A stretch of DNA of 64,000 bases from Blastococcus saxobsidens DD2. Lineage in GTDB: Bacteria > Actinomycetota > Actinomycetes > Mycobacteriales > Geodermatophilaceae. The notes beneath the pieces are model-generated. The model did no database searches. It had not been told where the DNA came from and saw only the letters and a list, made by a program, of their open reading frames with translations. The translations under genes were made by a program, and so were the position numbers. Numbering within the stretch: the first letter of the stretch is position 1; every line of letters begins with the position of its first letter. Location: positions 62,001 through 126,000 of the forward strand of contig NC_016943.1 in NCBI RefSeq assembly GCF_000284015.1. Direction: 5' to 3'. Positions 7,037 through 15,616 of this stretch are shown piece by piece.

Positions 7037-9658
7037 TCAGGCCCCCTCGGCCAATTCCGCCCGCAGCCGGGCCAGCAGATCCGAACGGCTGCTGGCACCG
7101 AGCCGCTGACGCATCCGCGAGACGTGGTGCTCGACCGTCTTCGCCGAGATGTAGAGCTGCGCACCGATCTCCCGGTAGGTCAGCCCCTCGACGACCAGTG
7201 CGGCGATCTCCCGCTCTCGTGCGCTGAGCACGCCGCCGGGCTCGGCCTGCGCCCGGCCGTGCGGGGCCGCCCCGCCCGTCGACACGTGGCGCGGCTCGTC
7301 GTCGCCGGAGAGCACCCGGGCGCACTGCAGCAGGCAGCTCCGGTCGGAGGAATCCGTCGCCCGGGCGGCGGCCTGCCCGGCCAGTCGGGAGCCGTCCCAG
7401 GTCAGCCCGATCCCCGCGAGCCGCTCGGCGGCGGTGAGGACCGACACCGCATCGATGTCCCCCACGAGGACCCGCAGCCAGCTGCGTCCCGCGTCGGCGA
7501 GCACGGCCGCGTAGAAACTGGTGCGCGCGGCGCTGACCAGTGCGGTGGCGTGCGGCTGCAGCATGGCCGGGTCGGCCATGACGATCGCCGCCTGGGCGCC
7601 GCTCCAGTGCAGGGAGGTCGACCACAACGGCGGGTTCCCCAGCCGGGCGAGCAGCGCCTCGGCCTCGGCCAGGTGCGGGGCGAGGCGCGCGGTCTCGCCC
7701 AGGCGGGCGGCGGCGACCACCAGCTCCCCCAGGGGCAGCAGCGTGAAGAGGTCGACCGGGTGCCGGACGACGGCCTCCCGCGCCCGGCCCCACGCCCGCA
7801 GCAGGGCGGGTAGGTCGCTCGCGCGCCGGGCCAGCCCCACCTCCAGAGCGCGCAGGAAGAGCTCGTCGCGCGGCTCCAGAGGTCCCCGTCCCGACCGGGC
7901 CTCGTTCATCCGCTCCACAGCGATGGGCATGCGGCCGCGCAGCATCGCCGTCCAGGCCAGCAGCAGCAGGTGGCGCGACCGGGCGGGCGGCCCGCCGATG
8001 TCCGCGGCCAGCGCCCGCTCGAGCACCGACTCCGCGCTGCCCAGCTCACCGGTGTGCAGCGCGACCAGCGCGGCGAGCGCGGACGGGGTGTCCATCAGCA
8101 GCGCGGTGCGCCCGACCGGTTCGAGCAGCGTGGCTGCCCGGGTCAGCGTGGAGAGCGCGGTCGTCGCCGCCTCGGCCGTGCTCGGCCCCGGGCGGATCGA
8201 CTCCAGCACGCCTCGGGCCATCAGCGATTCGCAGCCGGAGACCAGGTGCGGCGACCAGCGTCCGGCCGCACCCTCGGTCGAGGCCAGCTCCGCCTCCGCA
8301 TCCTCCCGGGCCCCCACCGCGAGCAGTGCCAGCGCCGTCGAGCCGGCCCGCTGCGGTCCGGCCACCCGGTAGAGCTCGGCGGTGCTGGTGAGCAGTCCTC
8401 GCTGCGCCAGCACGGCGGCGGTGATGCCGGCGGCCTGGCGGTGGCCGGGAGCCGACTCGTCCCGCAGCGCCGGATCGGCCCACTGCAGCGCGCCGTCGAG
8501 GTCTCCGACGAGGGCGGCCGCCAGCGCGCGGCGCACAGCCAGTGGGGCGGCGGGTGCACCGGCGTCCACGGCCTCCGACAGCAGCGCCCCGGCCAGCCCC
8601 GGGTCCTCGGCGAGGGCCGCGTCGGCCTGCTCGAGCAGCAGCCGTGCCACCCGCGGTTCCCGCACCCGGTCGGCGGCGAGCGCGCGGGCCAGCTCGACCG
8701 GCTCCTCGCCGCGGTCGAGCAGCAGCGTGAAGAGGCGCCGGCGCACCGACCGGGTCACGTCGTGCGGCGTGGTCGACAGCAGGGCGCTGCCGATGGCCGG
8801 CACGACCCGCCCGGTGGCGAGCAGCGCACCCGTCGTCTGAACGCGCTGGACGAGGTCGGTGGCGTCCGCGGTGCCCACGAGCTCGGCCAGCAGCTCGGCG
8901 TCCAGCGGCGCGCCCGCGGCAAGGGCGTGGAGCACCGCCCGGGTGCACGGATCGAGGTCGGCGAGGGCGGCGCAGATCTGCTCGCTCACCACGCCGGGCG
9001 TCTCGGCCATCCCCACCGGTCCGGGAACGGCACCTCGTGGTGCGAGCGCTGCGCCCTGCCGCGCGGCGCCCGCCGCGGCGAGCGCGCGGAGCATGGGCTC
9101 CACCAAGGCCGGCAGACCACCGGTCTGGCGCAGCACCGGGTCGACCACCGCCGCAGCCGCCGGGCCGAGGTGGTGCTCCGCGCAGCCGCGGACGACGTCG
9201 CGGTCGAGGTGACCGAGCACCACCAGGCGCCGGTCACCCGCCATCGCCTCGATCAGTTCCTGCAGCGCCGGCGGCCGCGGCCACGGGCGGTAAGCCACCA
9301 CGATCCCGACCAGCGGATGCCGCAGCAGCACCCGCAGCCGGCCGGCGGCGCCGGGGGTGAGCCGGTGTGCGTCGTCCACCAGGACCACCAGCCGGTCGGT
9401 CACCTCGCCCGGCTCCGGCGCGGCCTGAGCGTCCACGACCGCCACGCCGGCCCGCCGGTAGAGCCTCACCAGCTCCGCGAGCAACGTGGTCTTGCCGGTG
9501 CCCCCGGGACCGAGGACGGCGACGTGGGTGGCACCGTCGCCGGCGACCTGCTCATGCACCACCCGGCGGGCCATCGCCTGGGGGGAGCCGGGCCAGCAGG
9601 GGTCCTCCTCGGTCTTGCGCATCGGTGTCGGAACGGGTGTGCGGACGTCGACGCTCAT
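7037..9658 (-). CDS. iniR: Large ATPase/LuxR-type regulator, IniR-like
   Basis: 873 residues. A P-loop GPGGTGKTTLL lies near 49-59, a Walker B VVLVDDAHRL near 94-103, then a long helical repeat region. The C-terminal LuxR helix-turn-helix (about 805-865) reads LSAREREIAALVVEGLTYREIGAQLYISAKTVEHHVSRMRQRLG. The size and plan match LAL/STAND regulators, and the place next to iniB-iniA-iniC-like genes mirrors the mycobacterial locus, where iniR lies divergent to iniBAC. The ATG overlaps the stop of the Hsp70-like gene (ATGA), so the two are translationally coupled. Naming it IniR rests on architecture and synteny. Confidence 0.82.
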   Translation of the reverse strand: MSVDVRTPVPTPMRKTEEDPCWPGSPQAMARRVVHEQVAGDGATHVAVLGPGGTGKTTLLAELVRLYRRAGVAVVDAQAAPEPGEVTDRLVVLVDDAHRLTPGAAGRLRVLLRHPLVGIVVAYRPWPRPPALQELIEAMAGDRRLVVLGHLDRDVVRGCAEHHLGPAAAAVVDPVLRQTGGLPALVEPMLRALAAAGAARQGAALAPRGAVPGPVGMAETPGVVSEQICAALADLDPCTRAVLHALAAGAPLDAELLAELVGTADATDLVQRVQTTGALLATGRVVPAIGSALLSTTPHDVTRSVRRRLFTLLLDRGEEPVELARALAADRVREPRVARLLLEQADAALAEDPGLAGALLSEAVDAGAPAAPLAVRRALAAALVGDLDGALQWADPALRDESAPGHRQAAGITAAVLAQRGLLTSTAELYRVAGPQRAGSTALALLAVGAREDAEAELASTEGAAGRWSPHLVSGCESLMARGVLESIRPGPSTAEAATTALSTLTRAATLLEPVGRTALLMDTPSALAALVALHTGELGSAESVLERALAADIGGPPARSRHLLLLAWTAMLRGRMPIAVERMNEARSGRGPLEPRDELFLRALEVGLARRASDLPALLRAWGRAREAVVRHPVDLFTLLPLGELVVAAARLGETARLAPHLAEAEALLARLGNPPLWSTSLHWSGAQAAIVMADPAMLQPHATALVSAARTSFYAAVLADAGRSWLRVLVGDIDAVSVLTAAERLAGIGLTWDGSRLAGQAAARATDSSDRSCLLQCARVLSGDDEPRHVSTGGAAPHGRAQAEPGGVLSAREREIAALVVEGLTYREIGAQLYISAKTVEHHVSRMRQRLGASSRSDLLARLRAELAEGA

Positions 9659-11781
9659 GCCGCGGTTCCCCGGTCGCTCCCGGTGGGCTCGGCCGGCGGG
9701 GCCGTCTCCGGCGCCGTTTCCGTCTCCGGCGCCGTCTGCGTTCCCGTCTCCGGCGTGGTGCCGGTCTCCGGCGCGGAGCCGGTGTCCGACCCCGGTCCGG
9801 TAGCGCTGGTGGTGGTGGGGGTCGCCGGCGGCGGGGTGCTGGTGGTGGGGGTCGCCGGCTCGGGTGCGCCGGTGGTGGGGGTCGAAGGCGACGGGGTGCT
9901 GGCCGGCGGCGGGGTGCTGCTCGGGGGGATGCTGGCCGGTGGAGCGCTGGTGGTGGATGTGCTGGCCGGTGGCGTCGTCCCGGTGGTGGGTGCCGGGCTG
10001 GTGGGCGTACCGGGCGCCACGTCTGCCGACGGGCTCGGGCCGGTGGTGGTCTCCGCGGGGGCAGGGCTGCCGGCAACGGTCGCCACGTCGGGGTCCTCGG
10101 TGCCGGTACTCCCGCCGGCCGGTCGCCCACCGGACGTGGCACGGACGGGTTCGTCCGCCGGGTCCGCAGCGGCGGGGGCGGCCATCCGCCGCGCCGCCGC
10201 CAGGGACGTCCCGGTCACCTGGTCGGCGCCCTCGGCCGCCGCGGTGCCGGGGGTGACGTCACCGGTCTGGTCACCGGCGGCCTCCGCTGCCGCGGCCGGC
10301 CACCAGGAGGACGGCCACCCGGCGTTGCGGTCCTCGGCCGCGGCGAGCGCGTCCGCCGTGCCCGTGCCGGCCGTCTCCCGGCTCTGCGGGAGCCCGAAGG
10401 CGGCCGGTACCGCCAGGAGCGTCACGAGCACCCCGCCGACGACGACGACCCGGCGGCCACTCCGCCGGCCGGCCGGCGCGACCGGCGATCGGGTGCGCGA
10501 CGGCCGCGCGGCGGGTGGGCGCCGGACGGCCTGCCGCCGGGGGGCCACCGCGGCGGCCGGATGACCGGTGTCGTCGCCGTCGGATGCGACCGCGGCCGGT
10601 TCCCCGTGGTCGCCGTCGGCCGGCTTCGTGCCGCCTCCCGCCCCGGCGCCGGCGACCAGGGCGTCCAGACCCAGCCGTGCGGCGCCGAGGGCGAGGGCCA
10701 GCGCAGGGTCCTCGGGCACGAGCAGCGGCCGGCCCAGCTCCGCCGAGAGCAGTTCGGCGACCAGGGGCATCCGCCCGGCCCCGCCGACGAGGAGCACGCC
10801 GTCGAGGTCGGTCACCCGGAGCCCGGCGCTCTCGACGGTGCGGCGCAGGGTGTCGACGGTGCTGCGGACGTCATCGGTCAGCAGTTCCTCGAGGTCCTCC
10901 CGGACCACCCGGAGCGTCGTCGTCCCGGCGGGCAGGTCGACGTCCAGCCGGACGTGGGTACCGGTGGAGAGCGCCTCCTTGGCCGTCACGCACTGGGCGC
11001 GGAGCCCGGCCAGCGCCGCCCGCACCTCAGGTGTCGCCCGCGGTCCGCCGGACAGCGCGGCCACGACGTGGCCGAGGACGGCGTCGTCGACGTCGCGCCC
11101 GCCCCACGCGAGCGGAGCGGGCGGCACGGCGACGTGCGCCGGGCCGCCGTTGGTGGCAGCCCGGACGACCGCCGTGTCCAGGGTGCTCGCGCCCAGGTCG
11201 TAGACCGCGACGGTGCGGCCGGCGCCGTCTCCGTCCGCGAGCTGGTGACGGGCGGCCGCCACCGCGCCGGACGCCAGGAAGACCGGGCCGGTGGCGTGCT
11301 CGGCCAGCGCCTCGGTCAGGGCGGCCTGCCGGTGCGGCCCCCACGAGGGGGGCACGGCGAGGACCGTCCAGGACGTCGGACGGCCCTCCTGCGCCGCTGC
11401 GAGGGACTGGACGGCGGCCACCACCGCGGCCACGAGGTCGGCGGCCTGCACCGGGTGCCCCGCCACCAGCAGGGGGACCGGGACGCCGACCCGGGACATC
11501 AGGTGGCGGGTGACCGGGGCCGCCGTCCGCGGGCGGGCATCGGCCTGATCGATCAGGCCGATGCCACCGACCGCCGCCAGCCGCACGGCGGCCGCGGCGC
11601 ACACCGCGTCATCGACCGGCACGGGGGCCGCCGTGCCGTCCGGGTGGCAGACGGCCGCGGTGACCGTCTCGTCACCGATGTCGATGCCGAGCGCATAGGG
11701 CTCATCGAAATCCCGGCCCCCCGCCTGACGGCTGCATCCAGCGGTGGCCTCGCGAGTGGAACTCCGTTGTTCACGATGCAC
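9655..11781 (-). CDS. Membrane-anchored Hsp70-family protein with Pro/Thr-rich tail
   Basis: 708 residues. About 30-390 form an actin-like Hsp70 ATPase: LGIDIGDETVTAAV (phosphate 1), VAVYDLGASTLDTAVV (phosphate 2), GGRDVDDAV, and LLVGGAGRMPLVAELL (adenosine). There is no canonical Hsp70 peptide-binding domain. Instead an Ala-rich linker leads to one membrane segment near 440-462 (VVVVGGVLVTLLAVPAAFG). A ~240-residue tail follows that becomes a run of Pro, Thr, Ser and Glu (PTTSTPPPATPTT), presumably outside the membrane. It is first in an operon with the IniR-like gene. The GTG at 11781 is leaderless. Confidence 0.82.
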   Translation of the reverse strand: MHREQRSSTREATAGCSRQAGGRDFDEPYALGIDIGDETVTAAVCHPDGTAAPVPVDDAVCAAAAVRLAAVGGIGLIDQADARPRTAAPVTRHLMSRVGVPVPLLVAGHPVQAADLVAAVVAAVQSLAAAQEGRPTSWTVLAVPPSWGPHRQAALTEALAEHATGPVFLASGAVAAARHQLADGDGAGRTVAVYDLGASTLDTAVVRAATNGGPAHVAVPPAPLAWGGRDVDDAVLGHVVAALSGGPRATPEVRAALAGLRAQCVTAKEALSTGTHVRLDVDLPAGTTTLRVVREDLEELLTDDVRSTVDTLRRTVESAGLRVTDLDGVLLVGGAGRMPLVAELLSAELGRPLLVPEDPALALALGAARLGLDALVAGAGAGGGTKPADGDHGEPAAVASDGDDTGHPAAAVAPRRQAVRRPPAARPSRTRSPVAPAGRRSGRRVVVVGGVLVTLLAVPAAFGLPQSRETAGTGTADALAAAEDRNAGWPSSWWPAAAAEAAGDQTGDVTPGTAAAEGADQVTGTSLAAARRMAAPAAADPADEPVRATSGGRPAGGSTGTEDPDVATVAGSPAPAETTTGPSPSADVAPGTPTSPAPTTGTTPPASTSTTSAPPASIPPSSTPPPASTPSPSTPTTGAPEPATPTTSTPPPATPTTTSATGPGSDTGSAPETGTTPETGTQTAPETETAPETAPPAEPTGSDRGTAA

Positions 11782-11787
11782 CGGGGG

Positions 11788-11793
11788 AACGTA
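11788..11793 (-). promoter_or_regulatory. -10 box (TACGTT) of the hsp70-iniR operon, leaderless
   Basis: On the minus strand TACGTT is followed by six bases (CCCCCG) and GTG at 11781. No Shine-Dalgarno is present. The box is about 70 bp from the repeat pair that may control the divergent iniB promoter. Confidence 0.45.
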
Positions 11794-11863
11794 ACTCTGG
11801 GCAACCCGATTGGGAGGTGCCTGACGTCTCTTGGGGTGGATGTGACGTGAGGGAGAGGCGACA

Positions 11864-11910
11864 CCCCGATCCCCCTAACGCTCCGTCAGTACCCGATCCC
11901 CCCTAGGGGG
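11864..11910 (+). promoter_or_regulatory. Repeat pair and palindrome in the iniB/hsp70 divergent region
   Basis: CCCGATCCCCCTA (ending 11877) recurs as CCCGATCCCCCCTA at 11892-11905, about 28 bp on, almost three helical turns. The second copy runs into a perfect 12-bp palindrome CCCCCTAGGGGG (11899-11910). These lie in the 235-bp gap between divergent genes, 100-150 bp upstream of iniB. They are candidate binding sites for the IniR-like protein. A TTGACT at 11960-11965 could be the -35 of the iniB promoter; no good -10 was found. Confidence 0.4.
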
Positions 11911-12016
11911 TCACCGAGTGGGGGGTCGTTCCCCGATGGGCTGCCGACCGCGCGGTGCGTTGACTGCTCCCGGCAGCCGGCCACGACGGACGGCCCGGAC
12001 CTCAGGAGAAACAGCA

Positions 12017-13588
12017 ATGTCTGACCTCTACACCTCCCTGCTCGACTTCATCCTCGACCTGCTCCGCGACCCGGAGGCGGCCGAGCGGTTCGAGGAGGAC
12101 CCCGCGGGCGCGCTCGAGGCCGCCGGCCTCGAGGACCTGACCGCGGCCGACGTCGAGGCGATCATGCCGATGGTCGCCGACTTCGCCCCCGTCGCCGTCA
12201 GTGCCGGCGCCGGTGGCGGTGGCGGTGGCGGCCACGCCGGCTGGGGCAAGGACGACGACGACCACTACAAGCCGCCGATGAAGGACCACTGCGACGACGA
12301 CGAGAAGCCGGTCGAGAAGCCGGCGAAGTGCGACGACGAGGAGAAGCCGGCCGAGGGCGGCGGCGGCGGCCACGAGCCCGCCGCGATCGAGCACCTCAAG
12401 TACATCTCGCACAGCTACCACTACGAGGTCGACGCGTCGCACAACGTCTGGGGCGACACCTACAAGGTCTTCGGCGAGGACATCGTGCTGAACACCGGTG
12501 ACCACGCCGTCGTCGCCGGCGATGACATCGAGGACTCGACCGTCGACACCAGCGTCGACAACAGCGACCACTCCATCCACGTGACCGGCGACGGCAACGC
12601 CGTCGGCGAGGACAACCACGTCGACAACTCCGACAACTCGGTCGACGTCGACGTGGACGTGCGGGACTCGCTCAACGGCTCGTTCAACGACAAGTCGGAC
12701 CACTCCACCACCGTCGGCACGGTCGTCAGCGGCAGCAACAACCACGCCTACGTCGACAACAGCCAGGAGTACAAGTTCGAGATCGAGGACGTCTTCATCG
12801 GCGACGGAACCACCGTCATCGAGGACTCCACGAACGTCGGCAACACCTACACCGACTCGTTCAACGACAACTCGGACAACTCCGTCCGCATCGAGGACTC
12901 GTTCCAGGACAACTCGGTCGACAACTCGGTCAAGATCGACGCCGAGATCGAGGACTCGTTCAACACCGACAACTCGGACAACTCGACGACCATCAGCGAC
13001 TCCGGGAACGACAACTCGACGCACCTGGACGTGGCCGTCGACGACTCGTTCAACACCGACAACTCGGTGAACGACTCGGGCAACGACAACTCGACGACCG
13101 TCAGCGACTCGGGCAACGACAACTCGACGAACGTCAGCGACTCGGGCAACGACAACTCGACGAACGTCGACATCGAGGACTCGTTCCAGGACAACTCCAC
13201 CGACGTCGACGTCGACGACTCCTTCAACACGGACAACTCGGTCGAGGTCGAGGACTCGTTCAACGACAACTCCGACAACTCGGACAACTCGACGAACACG
13301 GAGGTCGAGGTCGAGGACTCGTTCAACGACAACTCCGACAACTCGACGAACACCGAGGTCGACGTCGACGACTCGTTCAACGACAACTCCGACAACTCGA
13401 CGAACACCGAGGTCGACGTCGAGCTCGAGGACTCGTTCAACGACAACTCCACGGAGATCGAGGACTCGTTCCAGGACAACTCCACCGAGGTCGACGTCGA
13501 GGTCGAGGACTCCTTCCAGGACAACGACCTGGTGGACGACTCCGGCAACAACAACGACCTGTCCACGACTCTCGAGGGCGCCGCCTGA
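12017..13588 (+). CDS. iniB: IniB-like protein with acidic Asp-Asn-Ser repeats
   Basis: 523 residues. Residues 1-60 (LYTSLLDFILDLLRDPEAAERFEEDPAGALEAAGLEDLTAADV split over two helices) match the N-terminal domain of mycobacterial IniB. A Gly-rich patch (GAGGGGGGG) and a Lys/Asp segment with two Cys follow. From about 170 to the end the chain is an acidic repeat of 8-16-residue units such as DSFNDNSDNSTNTEV and SDSGNDNSTNV, in which hydrophobic residues alternate with Asp/Asn/Ser. This is the look of a beta-solenoid or filament. No signal peptide or membrane segment is visible. AGGAG lies 8 nt before the ATG. First gene of the rightward ini operon. Confidence 0.85.
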   Translation: MSDLYTSLLDFILDLLRDPEAAERFEEDPAGALEAAGLEDLTAADVEAIMPMVADFAPVAVSAGAGGGGGGGHAGWGKDDDDHYKPPMKDHCDDDEKPVEKPAKCDDEEKPAEGGGGGHEPAAIEHLKYISHSYHYEVDASHNVWGDTYKVFGEDIVLNTGDHAVVAGDDIEDSTVDTSVDNSDHSIHVTGDGNAVGEDNHVDNSDNSVDVDVDVRDSLNGSFNDKSDHSTTVGTVVSGSNNHAYVDNSQEYKFEIEDVFIGDGTTVIEDSTNVGNTYTDSFNDNSDNSVRIEDSFQDNSVDNSVKIDAEIEDSFNTDNSDNSTTISDSGNDNSTHLDVAVDDSFNTDNSVNDSGNDNSTTVSDSGNDNSTNVSDSGNDNSTNVDIEDSFQDNSTDVDVDDSFNTDNSVEVEDSFNDNSDNSDNSTNTEVEVEDSFNDNSDNSTNTEVDVDDSFNDNSDNSTNTEVDVELEDSFNDNSTEIEDSFQDNSTEVDVEVEDSFQDNDLVDDSGNNNDLSTTLEGAA

Positions 13589-13616
13589 GAGTCGGTCCCC
13601 AGACCGGATGGGAACG

Positions 13617-13654
13617 ACCCGGTGGCGGTGGTGGACCGCGCGCCGCCACCGGGT
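13617..13654 (+). terminator. 12-bp hairpin between iniB and iniA (attenuator or processing site)
   Basis: ACCCGGTGGCGG (13617-13628) pairs perfectly with CCGCCACCGGGT (13643-13654) around a 14-nt loop, 28 bp after the iniB stop. There is no T tract. In a 183-bp gap inside one operon it may lower expression of the GTPase genes relative to iniB or protect the iniB mRNA 3' end. Confidence 0.5.
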
Positions 13655-13771
13655 GATCCGTCCCGAGCCCGGCCCCCTCTCGCCCTCCCGGGCAGGATCG
13701 GGGCCGGGCTCGGGCCTGTGCGGGGGTCGATCTCCTGGTGTGATGTCGGCAGGCACGTCGGAAGGGGCACC

Positions 13772-15616
13772 GTGGCAACGCCGCTCGAGTTGATCGACCG
13801 GGCCCGCGCCCTCGCGGAGACGGGTGGCCGGGCCGACCTGGAGCGCCGGCTGGCCCTGGTCCGCGAGCGGGTCGGGGCGGCCAGCGTCCGGGTGCTCGTC
13901 GTCGGGGAGCCCAAGCAGGGCAAGAGCCAGCTGGTCAACGCGCTCGTCGGGGCGCCGGTCTGCCCGGTGGCCGACGATGTCGCCACCGTCGTCCCCACGG
14001 TGATCCGCGAGGGTGTGGCACCCCGGGCGGTGCTGGTGCACAGCGTGGCGGCCGGTGGCACGGCCGACGGCCGAGCGGTGCCCGCGGCAGAGGGGCCGGT
14101 CGAGCGCACCCCCGTACCGATCGAGTCGCTCTCGGCGCGCACCACCCGCGGTGCGGACGCCGGCGACGGCCGGCACCTCGTCCGGGCCGAGGTGGAGCTG
14201 CCCCGCCGGTTCCTGGCCGGGGGCCTGGAGCTCGTGGACACCGCAGGGGTCGGGGGCATCGGGACCGGCCACTCCCTGCAGACCGTCGACCTGCTGCCCA
14301 GCGCCTCCGCGGTGCTCGTGGTGTCCGATGCGTCGCAGGAGTACACCGGCCCGGAGATGGCCTTCATCCGCCAGGCCGAGGCGCTGTGCCCCACCGTGGT
14401 GTTCGCGGTGACGAAGACCGACGTGCACCCGTCGTGGCGGTCGATCGTCGAGCTGGACCGGGCGCACCTCCGTCGGCAGGGGATCGAGGCGCCGCTGTTC
14501 CCGGTCTCGGCGTCCCTCGGCATCCTCGCGGTGCAGCAGAAGGACGCCGAGCTGCACGCCGAGTCAGGGCTGGCGCCGCTGGCCGAGCACCTGCGCCGGG
14601 AAGTCCTCGGCCGGGCCGAGGCGCTGCGCCAGCGGTCGACGGTGCACGACCTCCGCTCGGTCACCGAGCAGCTGGCGCTGTCCCTGCGCGCCGAGCTCGC
14701 CGCGCTCGAGGACCCGGCCGGCAACGACGCCCTGGTGGAGGAGCTGACCCAGGCCCGCGCCCGGGTCGAGGAGCTGCGTCGCCGGTCGTCGCGCTGGCAG
14801 CAGATGCTCGGCGACGGCGTCACCGACCTGATGGCCGACATCGACTACGACCTGCGGGACCGCTCCCGGGTGCTCATCCGCGAGGCGGAGGAGGCCATCG
14901 ACGCCCGCGACCCGGGGCCGGTCTGGGCCGAGTTCACCGAGTGGCTCGACGAGCGGCTGGCCACCGCGGTGACCGACAGCTACGTGTGGGCCGGGCAGCG
15001 GTCGGAGTACCTGGCCGAGCAGGTGGTCGAGCAGTTCGCCCGCGACGGCGGCGTCGTCGCTCCCGAGCTGGACATCGGGTCGCCCGCGGAGGCGCTCGGC
15101 GCCCTGGTCGACGTCGCGAGCATGGACGACGGCTTCCTCCCGATGCGGGAACGGCTGCTCATCGGCCTCCGCGGCTCCTACACCGGCGTGCTGATGACCG
15201 GGCTGGTCACCAGCCTGGCCGGGCTCGCCGTCATCAACCCGCTCTCGCTGGCCGTCGGCGTCGTCCTGGGCCGCAAGGCCTACCAGGACGACAAGGTCGC
15301 CCGGCGGCAGCGGCGGCAGAGCGAGGCCAAGCAGATCGTCCGGCGGCACCTCGACGAGGTGGTCTTCCAGGTCGGCAAGCAGCTGAAGGACCAGCTGCGC
15401 CTGGTTCAGCGGACCCTGCGCGACCTGATCACCGACACCGTCGACGAGCTCTCCCGCACGCTCGGCGACGCCCTCGCCGCGGCGCAGCGGTCGACGAAGG
15501 CCGCCACGGCCGAGCGCACCGCCCGGATCCGGGCGGTGCGGACCCAGCTCGAGGTGCTGGACCGGTTCGCCAAGGAGATCGCCCGGCTCGAGGCGGCACC
15601 GGCGGCCCTGCGGTGA
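13772..15616 (+). CDS. iniA: Dynamin-like GTPase, IniA type
   Basis: 614 residues, close to mycobacterial IniA (about 640). GTPase motifs: G1 GEPKQGKSQLVNALVG near 44-59, G3 DTAGVGG near 156, G4 TKTD near 213. Long helical stalk segments follow, with a hydrophobic paddle or membrane insertion near 468-502 (YTGVLMTGLVTSLAG, INPLSLAVGVVLG). Mycobacterial IniA is a bacterial dynamin-like protein that remodels membranes and is induced by cell-wall inhibitors. The next gene overlaps by GTGA and is a second GTPase, so a heteromeric pair is likely. The GTG at 13772 has GGAAGGGG upstream. Confidence 0.85.
   Translation: MATPLELIDRARALAETGGRADLERRLALVRERVGAASVRVLVVGEPKQGKSQLVNALVGAPVCPVADDVATVVPTVIREGVAPRAVLVHSVAAGGTADGRAVPAAEGPVERTPVPIESLSARTTRGADAGDGRHLVRAEVELPRRFLAGGLELVDTAGVGGIGTGHSLQTVDLLPSASAVLVVSDASQEYTGPEMAFIRQAEALCPTVVFAVTKTDVHPSWRSIVELDRAHLRRQGIEAPLFPVSASLGILAVQQKDAELHAESGLAPLAEHLRREVLGRAEALRQRSTVHDLRSVTEQLALSLRAELAALEDPAGNDALVEELTQARARVEELRRRSSRWQQMLGDGVTDLMADIDYDLRDRSRVLIREAEEAIDARDPGPVWAEFTEWLDERLATAVTDSYVWAGQRSEYLAEQVVEQFARDGGVVAPELDIGSPAEALGALVDVASMDDGFLPMRERLLIGLRGSYTGVLMTGLVTSLAGLAVINPLSLAVGVVLGRKAYQDDKVARRQRRQSEAKQIVRRHLDEVVFQVGKQLKDQLRLVQRTLRDLITDTVDELSRTLGDALAAAQRSTKAATAERTARIRAVRTQLEVLDRFAKEIARLEAAPAALR

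Noticed and set aside
9680-10100. GGTGGTGGGGGTCGCCGG-type tandem repeats as a minisatellite
   Set aside because: They encode the Pro/Thr-rich tail of the Hsp70-like protein in frame and need no other explanation.
12530-13580. Regular DNA repeats in iniB as a CRISPR array
   Set aside because: The repeats are in frame, translate to one repeating protein pattern and have no unique spacers.
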